64,000 nt of DNA from Ameyamaea chiangmaiensis. GTDB taxonomy: Bacteria > Pseudomonadota > Alphaproteobacteria > Acetobacterales > Acetobacteraceae. The stretch is from positions 152,455 to 216,454 of the forward strand of contig NZ_BAPT01000006.1 of NCBI RefSeq assembly GCF_025995235.1, written 5' to 3'. The position numbers were made by a program, and so were the translations under genes. The notes under the pieces were generated by a model, which did not search any database, was not told where the DNA came from, and worked only from the letters and a program-made list of their open reading frames with translations. This document shows, in pieces, positions 1-8,767 of this stretch. Positions within the stretch are counted from its first letter, which is position 1; each line of letters starts with the position of its first letter.

Positions 1-381
1 CACGATCTTCACCGCCGGCGACGACAGGGCATCGAGCACCGCCTCCGGGTCGGCCGGGGCCAGACGATAGCCGGTCATCGCGCCGATGACGCTGACGCTC
101 GACGCACCGTCAGCAGCGGTTTCGGTCAGCGAATACAGGCAGTCCTGTTCGGTGAAGCTGGCCGCCTTGGCCTCGGACCGCGCACCGGCGGTCAGGCCGA
201 CCCCCAGGATGCCCCACACGTTTGCCCCCGACTCGCCCAGAATCTTGTCGATGTAATATGCCTCGTGCGCTCGGAAGAAATTGCCGACGCCGAAATGCAC
301 GATGCCGGTGGTCAGCGTCGCGGGATCGTAGGACGGTCCACGGACGCCAGCGGGAAGCGAGGCCAGGGAAGTGCGGTTCAT
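1..381 (-). CDS. Mannitol 2-dehydrogenase / polyol dehydrogenase family, N-terminal part
   Basis: Only the first 127 codons lie in the window and the gene runs off the left edge. The start ATG at 381 has a clear AGGAG ribosome site just upstream. The N-terminus carries the family signature GIVHFGVGNFFRAHEAYYID (about residues 27-46) and a following GVGLTAG segment, both typical of the long-chain mannitol dehydrogenase/fructuronate reductase group, which uses NAD(P) to interconvert polyols and ketoses such as mannitol and fructose in the cytoplasm. The family is about 490 residues. The exact substrate (mannitol, arabitol, sorbitol or a uronate) cannot be told from this part. Polyol oxidation fits an acetic acid bacterium. 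Confidence 0.85.
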   Translation of the reverse strand, partial: MNRTSLASLPAGVRGPSYDPATLTTGIVHFGVGNFFRAHEAYYIDKILGESGANVWGILGVGLTAGARSEAKAASFTEQDCLYSLTETAADGASSVSVIGAMTGYRLAPADPEAVLDALSSPAVKIV

Positions 382-520
382 CGGAGTACTCCTGTCAGTC
401 GGTCTAGGGCCTTGGAAGGCCGCGCAAGGCGACCTCTACGGGGCAGGGTCGTGGCTGGAACGGCTGGCCGCGGCCCGGGTTCGGTCATGGAGCGCCTGAT
501 GGCGCCCGGGTGCGTGCCTT

Positions 521-1630
521 TCACTCGGCTCGGGTGTTGGGTGACATAGCCTCCCCGCCCGGCCAGAGCACCTGCGCCGCGTGGCGCAGATCCTCGACCA
601 GAAGCGAGAAGACAAAGCGCATCTCGGGCGAACTCGCCTGAACGCGGCGCGAGCCGTCCACCAGGAAATCGGGCGGCGGACGGGCCGTATCGCGTACGGG
701 GCGGCCATGCGTGGCCTCCTCGTCGCAGCGCTCGCGCAGTGTGCGCAGGGCGCGGTCGAGCGTGTCGCGGACGGGCGCGATCTCGTGCGCGCCCAGCAGT
801 TCCTTGCCCGCGTTGACCGCGCGCGCCACCAGAAACGCATCGCCCTGCACGCGCCGCAGGACGCCGGGCAGACGTGCCAGCATCGGGTCCCGCCGCGCCA
901 GCGCCGCGCGCCCTTCGCGCGAGGCTTCGGTCAGCAGGGCATCGATGCGCAGCAGCTTCGTGATGCCGGCTTCGGTCATGGCGACAAGCTCCGCCTGATC
1001 CGCGCGGCGCTCGAGCGCCTTGCCCAGCATGGTCGCGATGTCCCCGAACATCGCCGCCGCCGTCGCGAAGGCCTCGCGTCGGGCAGGGCGGTGCAGCACC
1101 AGATACGACACGACGACGGACGCCACCACACCGCACAGGATCGACAGCAGCCGGTCGAACGGCCGCGCGAACGCCCCGCCCTCGGAGGGAAACAGCACGA
1201 TGATCATCAGCGTGATCAGGGCGAACCGCCGCGCGCCTCGCCATGCGGACAGCCAGACCAGCGGCGGAAGCGCCACCAGGAACGCCACCTGCCACGGCAT
1301 TACCGTCAGGCCCAGCGCAATCACCGCGATCCCCGCCCCCGCGCCAATCAGCGTGCCGATGATCTGGTCGCGACCGGTGCTCATGGTTTCGGTGATGCTG
1401 CCCTGGGTCACGATCACGGCGGTGATCAGGCTCCAGACTGGCTCGCGCAGATGCGCCAGCCGGGCCATGCCGTCCGCCAGGGTCAGGGCGATCAGCAGCC
1501 GGACGCATTGTCGCACCACCGGGCCGCCGCCCAGGCGCGTCCACACGGCGTGTTCGCGCGCGGCCAGCCGTGCAATCGCGCTCTCGGGGACCGTCCGTGC
1601 GTGGGCTGGCGGGCGTCCGTGCGAGGTCAA
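521..1630 (-). CDS. FUSC / aromatic acid exporter family membrane protein
   Basis: A 369-residue protein whose N-terminal half holds about six hydrophobic segments (from about residue 38 to 185), with the pattern around SLITAVIVTQGS and GTLIGAGAGI seen in fusaric acid resistance/ArAE exporters. The C-terminal half is a soluble helical region. The family is linked to efflux of aromatic acids and similar compounds across the inner membrane; the substrate here is unknown. The start is a TTG at 1630, supported by AGGGAG four bases upstream. It begins 9 bp after the stop of the DegP-type protease gene, so the two are very likely co-transcribed. Confidence 0.8.
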   Translation of the reverse strand: MTSHGRPPAHARTVPESAIARLAAREHAVWTRLGGGPVVRQCVRLLIALTLADGMARLAHLREPVWSLITAVIVTQGSITETMSTGRDQIIGTLIGAGAGIAVIALGLTVMPWQVAFLVALPPLVWLSAWRGARRFALITLMIIVLFPSEGGAFARPFDRLLSILCGVVASVVVSYLVLHRPARREAFATAAAMFGDIATMLGKALERRADQAELVAMTEAGITKLLRIDALLTEASREGRAALARRDPMLARLPGVLRRVQGDAFLVARAVNAGKELLGAHEIAPVRDTLDRALRTLRERCDEEATHGRPVRDTARPPPDFLVDGSRRVQASSPEMRFVFSLLVEDLRHAAQVLWPGGEAMSPNTRAE

Positions 1631-1639
1631 GGCTCTCCC

Positions 1640-3187
1640 TCAGTGCGTGTCGTCGAGCGGGAACGGCACCCAGCGCAGCCCGTCGCCATTCTGGACCAGA
1701 AACAGGACGGAATGGCGATGCGCCTTGCGCGCCTCGTCGATGCGACGCGAGAGATCGGCCGGGGTGGCGACGGGTGATTGCGACACCTCCGTCACCACGT
1801 CGCCGGCTTTCAGCCCGCGCTCGGCGGCCGGACCGCCGTCCGTCACGTCGGTCACCAGCACGCCGCGCTGGTCGGAGGGCAGGTTGAACTTCTGCCGCGC
1901 CACGTCGTCCAGCGTCGCGACGCTGAGGCCGAGATCGCGCATCGCCACCGCGCCGTTGCCGTCTTTTTTCTTGGCGGGTGCGGCCGCCTTGTCGTCGGGT
2001 TTGTCATCGGGCAACTGCCCGATCCGCACCTTGACCGACAGCACCTGCCCGTGACGCCAGACACCGAAGGTCGCGTCCTTGCCGATCGGCAGCTGGGCGA
2101 CCAGGCGCGGCAGCGAGCGCCCTTCGATGTCCTTGTCATTGAGCGTCTGGATCACGTCACCGGTCTTGATCCCGGCCGCGGCCGCCGGCCCCTTGGGCTC
2201 GGCCTCGGCCACAAGCGCGCCGCGGGCGGGCTTGAGGTTCAGCCCGTCGGCGATGTCCTGCGTCACGTCCTGTATATGGACGCCGATCCAGCCATGCGTG
2301 ACGTGGCCGCTGGCGCGCAGCTGGGCGATGATGCCCTGCGCCTCGTTCGAGGGGATGGAGAACCCGATGCCGATCGATCCGCCGGACGGCGAGTAGATGG
2401 CGGTGTTGATGCCGATCACCTCGCCACGCATGTTGAACAGCGGGCCGCCGGAATTGCCCTTGTTGATCGGGGCATCGGTCTGGATGAAATCGTCGTAGGG
2501 GCCCGCGTCAATATTGCGTCCGCGCGACGACACGATGCCGGCCGTGACGGTGCCGGCCAGACCGAACGGGTTGCCGATCGCCAGCACCCAGTCGCCCACG
2601 CGGGCATGGTCGCTGTCGCCGAAACCCACCATCGGCAGGGGGTGCGGTGCGTCCACCTTCAGCACGGCCAGGTCGGTCCGGTCGTCGTGCCCGATCAGCC
2701 GGGCCTTGAGCACCGTGTTGTCCTGAAGCGTCACCGTGATCTGGTCAGCGTTATGAATCACGTGATTGTTGGTCACGATCACCCCGCTGGGATCGATAAT
2801 GAACCCCGATCCGAGCGCCTGCATCTTGCGTGGCGGCGCATCGGGCGCGTTCTGGCGGTTCATGAAGTCGTGGAAAAATTTTTCGAACGGCGAGCCGGGT
2901 GGGAAGTTAGGGACCTGAGGCGTCTGGCCGTCGTCATCGTCGTCGTCGTCGTCGCTGCCGGGCTTGACCGTCTCGGAGGTCGAGACGTTCACGACCGCCG
3001 GCAGCAACCGGGCCGCCAGGTCGGCGAAGCTGTCGGGCGCACCTGCCGGCGGATGCGCGGCAGGTGAGGAGGCCGGCGCGGTATCGGGCGCCGGTGCGGC
3101 CGCGTGCGCACCGGACGCCAGAAGGACCGATGCCAGCGAAAGGACAGGAATGGACGAGAACAGGCGCATCGGAGACGGGGCTTTCAT
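1640..3187 (-). CDS. degP: DegP/HtrA-type periplasmic serine endoprotease
   Basis: About 515 residues with a signal peptide (MRLFSSIPVLSLASVLLASG, then AHAAAP). The trypsin-like domain shows the full catalytic triad: His in TNNHVIHN, Asp in DDRTDLAVLK and Ser in NKGNSGGPLF. Two PDZ domains follow, beginning near GWIGVHIQDV and GLSVATLDDV. It should degrade or refold damaged envelope proteins. An acidic run of eight Asp codons sits between the signal region and the protease domain. The start is uncertain: ATG at 3187 or 3169 both precede the signal peptide, and neither has a strong ribosome site. The FUSC-type transporter gene follows at once. Confidence 0.93.
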   Translation of the reverse strand: MKAPSPMRLFSSIPVLSLASVLLASGAHAAAPAPDTAPASSPAAHPPAGAPDSFADLAARLLPAVVNVSTSETVKPGSDDDDDDDDGQTPQVPNFPPGSPFEKFFHDFMNRQNAPDAPPRKMQALGSGFIIDPSGVIVTNNHVIHNADQITVTLQDNTVLKARLIGHDDRTDLAVLKVDAPHPLPMVGFGDSDHARVGDWVLAIGNPFGLAGTVTAGIVSSRGRNIDAGPYDDFIQTDAPINKGNSGGPLFNMRGEVIGINTAIYSPSGGSIGIGFSIPSNEAQGIIAQLRASGHVTHGWIGVHIQDVTQDIADGLNLKPARGALVAEAEPKGPAAAAGIKTGDVIQTLNDKDIEGRSLPRLVAQLPIGKDATFGVWRHGQVLSVKVRIGQLPDDKPDDKAAAPAKKKDGNGAVAMRDLGLSVATLDDVARQKFNLPSDQRGVLVTDVTDGGPAAERGLKAGDVVTEVSQSPVATPADLSRRIDEARKAHRHSVLFLVQNGDGLRWVPFPLDDTH

Positions 3188-3427
3188 GGTCGCGGTGAAA
3201 GTCTGCTGTCTCTCCGTATCGCACAGGTCGAGGGGCGCCGCCAAACCTGTGCCCGGGCAGTGCCGAGCGGCGGCCCGCAACCGTACGGGACAAGAAAATA
3301 TTGCTTTGTTAAGAAAATAACACCTTTCTAAAACAGAATATTAATCTTTCCTGATTTATCTTGACGATGCCCTATGTAATCGAGCAAGGGGACCGAATAA
3401 TTTTGTGGGGACGCGGACACACTAAAG

Positions 3428-3997
3428 ATGGAAAATACAGGCGTAAAAAGGTTTTCTTCTGACAGTTCTTCGCATTCTAGCGATCTGCGTCGAGACAAAT
3501 CCTTATTTAGCGGCAACGAAGTAGGTTTTCTGGCTGAAACCCAGATCGCAACCCCGACCGGCAACCGTGCAATCGCGGAGCTACGTGTGGGAGATGTTAT
3601 TTTGGGCGGCGCCGGCGACGACGACCTGATGCCTCATCCCGTCGTATGGGTCGGCCGCCGTATCGTGCGCCCCACGCCTGGTGCCCCCGTGCCGGTGCGT
3701 ATCTTGCGGGATGCATTCGCCGACGGCGTCCCGTCAGCGGACCTCGTCGTTCTTCCCGACCTCGGCTTCCACCTCAACGGCGTGCTGATCCCGGTGCGCA
3801 TGCTGGTCAACCATCGCTCGATCGTCCTTGAGGAGCGCACCGCCGAGTTCGAGGTGTTTCACGTCGAAACCGCGCGCCACGTGCTGATCTCCGCCAACGG
3901 CGCCCGGAGCGAGACGTATCGGGACTGCGGCGAACGCAGCCTGTTCCGCCCCGCGCCGCATCTCCATCTCGTACCCAAACCACCCGTCACGATGTAG
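3428..3997 (+). CDS. Free-standing Hint-domain protein, catalytic residues lost
   Basis: A 189-residue protein. From residue 33 it follows the Hint_2 (hedgehog/intein-type) fold pattern: GFLAETQIATPTGNR, then LRVGDVIL, VVWVGRR, LNGVLIPVRMLVN and FHVETARHVLIS. Standalone Hint domains are common in acetic acid bacteria and their role is not established. The position normally held by the autocatalytic Cys (CFxxGT) is Gly33, and the usual SPDH motif reads LPDL, so self-splicing or self-cleavage is unlikely. The first 30 residues are Ser-rich and polar. The ribosome site is weak and the upstream 140 bp are unusually AT-rich, so the start and origin are less certain than the fold. Confidence 0.75.
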   Translation: MENTGVKRFSSDSSSHSSDLRRDKSLFSGNEVGFLAETQIATPTGNRAIAELRVGDVILGGAGDDDLMPHPVVWVGRRIVRPTPGAPVPVRILRDAFADGVPSADLVVLPDLGFHLNGVLIPVRMLVNHRSIVLEERTAEFEVFHVETARHVLISANGARSETYRDCGERSLFRPAPHLHLVPKPPVTM

Positions 3998-4077
3998 GGG
4001 CCGGCGGCAGCCGTCCCGGCGCCGTGTCGTCCCCCCACCATACCCGGCCGGGCCGCTGTGCCCCGGCCGCGCCCTGT

Positions 4078-4722
4078 TCAGCGTACGGTTTCCGCGCAGG
4101 CGATCAGCCAGTGTGCCACCGCCTCGCCCAGCAGCGCGTAGCCCACGTCGTTCATATGAAGGCCGTCGGGCGACATCTCGTCGCGGGTCATGCCGCGCGC
4201 CTCGCACCAGTGGTGCATGATGGCAAAACGCGGAAAATACGGGGCGCCGAGGGCCCCGGCCAGGGCCTCGACCGCATGGCGATAGTCCGGAAAGGCCGGT
4301 TCCTCGTCCATGGCCCGGCACCATTGCTGCCCGACGAGGGCGATGTCCGCGCCCGCGTCGCGCAGTGCCGCCAGATCCTGCCGGCTGCACGCAACGAAAC
4401 TTTCCACACCGATCTTCTGTGAAACATCGTTCGTGCCGCCCTGCCAGACCACCAGATCGGCGTCATCGGCCAGGACGTCTGGCAGGCGGCGATGCATCTC
4501 CGCCGCCCCATCACCGCCAACGCCGCGATTGATCACCGTCAGGGAACCCGCGATGTGCGGCCGGAGGGAGCGCTCCAGCACGGCGGCATAACCGTGCTCC
4601 GGACTGCTCGCGCCGATCCCCTCGGTGGTGGAGGAGCCGAACAGGGTGATCCGTACCGGCGCGCGGGCGCGGATCCGGGCGGCCAGACGCGGCAGTGGAC
4701 GAACGGACGTGGGTGGGGTCAT
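4078..4722 (-). CDS. SGNH/GDSL-type hydrolase
   Basis: 214 residues. It shows the SGNH blocks in order: GSSTTEG near residue 29 (nucleophile Ser31 in a GSS variant of GDS), the block II Gly in NRGVGGDG, GGTNDV in block III, and the Asp/His pair in DGLHMND near the C-terminus. The family covers esterases, lipases and carbohydrate deacetylases. No signal peptide is apparent. It starts 35 bp after the stop of opgC on the same strand, so it may act on the same envelope glucan or its acyl groups; that link is inference. GGGAA upstream of the ATG at 4722 supports the start. Confidence 0.8.
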   Translation of the reverse strand: MTPPTSVRPLPRLAARIRARAPVRITLFGSSTTEGIGASSPEHGYAAVLERSLRPHIAGSLTVINRGVGGDGAAEMHRRLPDVLADDADLVVWQGGTNDVSQKIGVESFVACSRQDLAALRDAGADIALVGQQWCRAMDEEPAFPDYRHAVEALAGALGAPYFPRFAIMHHWCEARGMTRDEMSPDGLHMNDVGYALLGEAVAHWLIACAETVR

Positions 4723-4757
4723 GGTACGTATTCCCGTAGGACAGACAAGGGCGCGGG

Positions 4758-5963
4758 TCAGGCCATGGTGCCGGAGACAGTCGGGGTTGGGGCCTGACGT
4801 TTGACCCGCGCGCGCTCGCTTGCGCGTTTGCGACGCGCGTCGAGGATCAGGCTGAGCCCGTATAGCAGCGCGATCGAGACGACGTTCACCGCCATCTGCA
4901 TCCACCAGCTTGCGCCGAGCAGGCTGAACGCAAGCCGCGCATAAAGGTCAAGCACGGTGCCGGTCGCGAAAATTTCCAGCGAATGACGCCCGAACCGCGC
5001 GAAGAGCTGTCCCAGGCGGCCTTCGGACGCACGGCGCGCCCACCGCGACGATTCGACCAGATAGAAGATCGACAGAACGTCGATCAGCCGCACGGGCGAG
5101 AGCGACGTCTTTTCCGGCGGCCCCATCGGGAACAGCCGCAGGTCCGGCAGCCCCCACGCGGTCCAGGGAAAACTCTCGAGTGCCGAAAACGCCAGATAGA
5201 CCCACGCAACGCAGGTCAGCCAGCGCCGCCGCGGCAGGCTGCCGCCATGGCGGCTGGTCAGGATCGCGCCGCATGCGCCCAGCGTGAACAGGAACTGCCA
5301 GGCGAACGGGTCGAAATACCAGCCGTCGGGGTCGAGCCAGTTTGGCAGATTGACGTCAGGATCAACATTGATCAGCAACCAGACGGCGGCGCTGATCCCC
5401 AGGCCAAGCGGCAGGCTGCGTCGCAACAGCGCATAGATCACCGGAAACAGCAGCAGCAGCACGATATAGAGCGGCAGGATGTTGAGGTAGTTCGGCAGCG
5501 CGTCGAGGGTCAGCACCTTCCACAGCCATGTGCTGCCGTGAGCCAGTTCCGGCTCCACCGCGTCGGGAGGCAGGGGCCAGATCCGCCGCCACTGGCGGAT
5601 GGTCAGAACGGTCAGCAACAGCAGGCCGAACTGATAGAGATAGAGCACCGCGCAGCGCCGCACGATGCGGCTGACGCCCTCGCGCCAACCGTGGCGCTCG
5701 ATTGCGTTGCCATAGGCGATCCACGACGCGAAACCCGCCAGCATCACGAAGATTTCCGCCGCGTCGGCGAAACCGACATTATGCAGCGTCAGCCGGTTGA
5801 GCAGGTTCTGCGGGATATGGTCGACGAACATCATCAGCAGCGCGAGGCCCCGCATCGCATCCACACGATGGTCGCGCCCGCGACGCGGCGGGTTGACCTC
5901 GACCTCGCCGCCCCGTCGGGTGGCGGCCTCGTTATCACGTTCGACCGACGGAGAAAGCGTCAT
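4758..5963 (-). CDS. opgC: OpgC-family integral membrane acyltransferase
   Basis: About 401 residues with roughly ten hydrophobic segments. The RDHRVDAMRGLALLMMFVDH motif near residue 32, followed by ADAAEIFVMLAG and a second block around LYLYQFG, matches the OpgC family, which adds succinyl-type groups to osmoregulated periplasmic glucans at the inner membrane. The start at 5963 gives a polar lead-in of 30 residues before the first conserved block; its ribosome site is poor. It is divergent from mrp across a 184-bp gap and is followed by an SGNH hydrolase. No glucan synthase (opgG/opgH) is in the window, so the acceptor is not shown. Confidence 0.85.
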   Translation of the reverse strand: MTLSPSVERDNEAATRRGGEVEVNPPRRGRDHRVDAMRGLALLMMFVDHIPQNLLNRLTLHNVGFADAAEIFVMLAGFASWIAYGNAIERHGWREGVSRIVRRCAVLYLYQFGLLLLTVLTIRQWRRIWPLPPDAVEPELAHGSTWLWKVLTLDALPNYLNILPLYIVLLLLFPVIYALLRRSLPLGLGISAAVWLLINVDPDVNLPNWLDPDGWYFDPFAWQFLFTLGACGAILTSRHGGSLPRRRWLTCVAWVYLAFSALESFPWTAWGLPDLRLFPMGPPEKTSLSPVRLIDVLSIFYLVESSRWARRASEGRLGQLFARFGRHSLEIFATGTVLDLYARLAFSLLGASWWMQMAVNVVSIALLYGLSLILDARRKRASERARVKRQAPTPTVSGTMA

Positions 5964-6147
5964 ACGGCAGGCGATCCCTGTCCCGGGCGGGAGAAGACCT
6001 CCCGCTATAACCCGACCACCCCGGCAGGAAAATGGCAAGGCCATCCACCGCGCGGCGCGGTGGACAGGCCCGGTCGTTGCGCCTAGCACAGGCGCGCGTC
6101 CTGTGACATGGACAGGACGCCAGACTTATCCGTGGGAGCGGGCCGCC

Positions 6148-7302
6148 ATGACGAACTCAACCCCGATGTCCGGACCGACAGGACCGGCCGATGACGCGGC
6201 CCTGCGCGCGGCCGTTGAACAGGCTCTCGCCACCGTGCGCGAAGGCGGGTCTGGTCCGTCGCTGACCGCGATCGCCCCCGTCGAGGGCGCACGGCTGCAC
6301 GAAGGCGCGCTCAGCGTGTCGCTCGCTGTATCGCGCGAGGACGCGCCGCGGCTGGAGGCCCTGCACGCCGACGCGCAGGCGGCCCTTGAACGCATCCCCG
6401 GCGTACTGCGCGCGACACTGGTACTGACCGCGCACCGGCGCCCGGCACCTGACATCGCGCCCGCGCGCCCCGGGCCGGGTCACCGGCCGATCGGGCTGGG
6501 CGGCGCCCCGGCCGCCGAGGCGCCGGTCCTGCCGGACGTCGGTGCGATGATCGCCGTCGCCTCGGGCAAGGGCGGCGTCGGCAAGTCCACCACGGCGGTC
6601 AACCTGGCGGTGGGGCTGGCGCGCGAAGGCTTGTCGGTCGGGCTTCTGGACGCCGATATCCACGGCCCCTCCCTGCCCCGGATGCTCGGCCTGCACGGCA
6701 CGCCGGAGGTGCGGGACGGACGGCTGCAACCCGTCTCGATCTGGGGGCTGAAGGCGATGTCGATCGGGCTTCTGGTCGATGAACGTCAGGCGATGATCTG
6801 GCGCGGCCCGATGGTGATGGGCGCTCTGAAGCAGCTCCTGGGCGAAGTGGACTGGGGGCCGCTCGACGTGATGATCGTCGACATGCCGCCCGGCACTGGC
6901 GACGCGCAGCTTACGCTTGCGCAGAAGGCACCGCTGTCGGGCGCGATCGTGGTGTCCACCCCGCAGGATATCGCCCTGATCGACGCGCGGCGCGGCATGG
7001 CGATGTTCGAGAAGATGCGCGTGCCGGTGCTGGGGCTGGTCGAGAACATGTCGTTCTTCTGTTGCCCGAACTGCGGCCATCGGACCGAACTGTTCGGGCA
7101 TGGCGGCGCCCGGGCCGAAGCCGAGAGCGCGGGGGTGCCGTTTCTGGGCGAGATTCCGCTGCTGGCCGATATCCGGTTCAGTGCCGACCAAGGCGCCCCG
7201 ATCGTCGCAAGCGCGCCCGACAGCGACGCCGGACGCGCCTATGCGGCTTTGGCGCATACCGTAGCCGCCACGATCCGACGACTCCGTGGCCGCGCGGGAT
7301 AG
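6148..7302 (+). CDS. mrp: Mrp/ApbC iron-sulfur cluster carrier ATPase
   Basis: 384 residues. The N-terminal 95 residues resemble the MIP18/DUF59 domain. The NTPase part carries the deviant Walker A GKGGVGKST (140-148), an LDADIHGPSLPRM block, DMPPGTGD in the switch region and a C-terminal CPNC pair (FFCCPNCGH) that in this family bridges a dimer and holds an Fe-S cluster. It should deliver Fe-S clusters to apoproteins in the cytoplasm. The ATG at 6148 has GGGAG ten bases upstream. It is convergent with the DUF2142 gene, with only 23 bp between their ends. Confidence 0.94.
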   Translation: MTNSTPMSGPTGPADDAALRAAVEQALATVREGGSGPSLTAIAPVEGARLHEGALSVSLAVSREDAPRLEALHADAQAALERIPGVLRATLVLTAHRRPAPDIAPARPGPGHRPIGLGGAPAAEAPVLPDVGAMIAVASGKGGVGKSTTAVNLAVGLAREGLSVGLLDADIHGPSLPRMLGLHGTPEVRDGRLQPVSIWGLKAMSIGLLVDERQAMIWRGPMVMGALKQLLGEVDWGPLDVMIVDMPPGTGDAQLTLAQKAPLSGAIVVSTPQDIALIDARRGMAMFEKMRVPVLGLVENMSFFCCPNCGHRTELFGHGGARAEAESAGVPFLGEIPLLADIRFSADQGAPIVASAPDSDAGRAYAALAHTVAATIRRLRGRAG

Positions 7303-7325
7303 GTAAAACAGGGGGCCGCAAGCGC

Positions 7326-8726
7326 CTACCAGTAGCGCCCGGCCAGCGTCGTCCCCACCGTCAGCGTCGTCACGAACAGGAAGACGGCCACGCCGATAAC
7401 TGCCAACTGGTGCACCAAGAGCGACGCGCAAACGCGCCCCGGCTGGCGGGTACGGGGAAACACCAGCGCCAGAAACGGCGCGATCGGCAGGAAATAGCGC
7501 CCCTGCACGCCCTCGACCACCGGGCCGCCGACCTTCGTCCAGATAACATAGAGCGACAGGAACACCGACCCGCTGGCCAGCGCCATGGTCCCGAGCGTCA
7601 GCACCATGCACAACCTTGTAGGTCGCAATGCCGTGCGCTCCCGCAGGGCAACGCACGACAGCGCCAGAGCGGCCGCGATGACACCATAGGACAAACGATA
7701 GAAGCCCTTTGGAAGCGGCGTATCGAGCCAGCCGAGCACGCCGATGAATTCAAGCACGCGGGCGTGCAGCGTCTGGCGCAGCGTGTGGAACGCAAGTGCG
7801 GGAATCGCGGTCGGGTGCGTCAGGACCCAGTGCATCTGCCCCGCATCGGATACGCCCGAATCCGGCAGGAACTGGATCTTGACCGGCGCGATTCCCACGC
7901 GTTGCCAGAACACGACCACGACGGCGCTGAGGAGAAGCGGGGCCGCGGAGATCAGCCGATGGCCGCGCGCGCCAAACGCCAGAGGGATCGCCGCGCACCA
8001 GATCAGCGGCGGCTTGCTCACCGACAGGATCGCAAAGCCGATCGCAACGCCGATCCACAGGCGCGGGGAGACCTGCTCGCGCGGTTCGATCCGCGACAGC
8101 ACACCGGCGAGCAGGACCGCCAGCCCGACGAGGATCCCGTCCTGCGAACAGGACGCCGCCAGCGCCATCACCATCGGCAGCCCGGCCATGACGGCCAGAT
8201 ACACCGCCCCGCGCCGCGCCAGCGCGATCCCGAGCGTGGCCAGCACCAGAGCCACGATGCCGTTGACAATACGCACGGCATAGCTGGTCTGGAGGACCGT
8301 CATGCGCGTCGCCCGCGCGACGGCGATAGTCGCCGCCCCGGGAAGATAGGTGACGGGCGCGTAGATCACGGTGTTGCCGAAATTGAAAAACGGCCGCCGG
8401 TCATCCCATGGCAGGCCGGCGACACCGTTCAGGAGCGGGACCGAGACCTTGCGCCGCGCGTCGAACCGCAAATCGTCGAAAGGTCCCATGACGCGCGGCA
8501 CATTTGACGGCAGATAGCCGCCGCTGTCGCGTGGCGAGGTGCGCAGGCCGACCCAGCCGCCCTGCGCGATCTGGGCGGCGCGGGCGAAATGGTTCTGCTC
8601 GTCCGGTGTCTGCCCGGGGGGCGTGACCACCGCGCACAGCACGATCATCACGGCCGCGAAAAACCCGTAGACGGGGGCAAGCGACAGCGGGCGAAGGGGA
8701 TCGAAAAGACGGCTCAGCATCAGCAC
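7326..8726 (-). CDS. DUF2142 family polytopic membrane protein
   Basis: 466 residues with about eleven hydrophobic segments and a large loop after the first one containing TPPGQTPDEQNHFARA, the acidic-loop pattern of the DUF2142/GT-C-like family. These proteins are usually found with surface polysaccharide or glycolipid genes and may transfer sugars from a polyprenyl carrier; the reaction is not established. The start is a GTG at 8726 or an ATG at 8720, neither with a strong ribosome site. It lies 41 bp downstream of a family 2 glycosyltransferase, which probably supplies the lipid-linked sugar. Confidence 0.78.
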   Translation of the reverse strand: MLMLSRLFDPLRPLSLAPVYGFFAAVMIVLCAVVTPPGQTPDEQNHFARAAQIAQGGWVGLRTSPRDSGGYLPSNVPRVMGPFDDLRFDARRKVSVPLLNGVAGLPWDDRRPFFNFGNTVIYAPVTYLPGAATIAVARATRMTVLQTSYAVRIVNGIVALVLATLGIALARRGAVYLAVMAGLPMVMALAASCSQDGILVGLAVLLAGVLSRIEPREQVSPRLWIGVAIGFAILSVSKPPLIWCAAIPLAFGARGHRLISAAPLLLSAVVVVFWQRVGIAPVKIQFLPDSGVSDAGQMHWVLTHPTAIPALAFHTLRQTLHARVLEFIGVLGWLDTPLPKGFYRLSYGVIAAALALSCVALRERTALRPTRLCMVLTLGTMALASGSVFLSLYVIWTKVGGPVVEGVQGRYFLPIAPFLALVFPRTRQPGRVCASLLVHQLAVIGVAVFLFVTTLTVGTTLAGRYW

Positions 8727-8767
8727 TCTTTACACAAGGCGTGGCCCGGCATCCGGCGCGCCACCCG

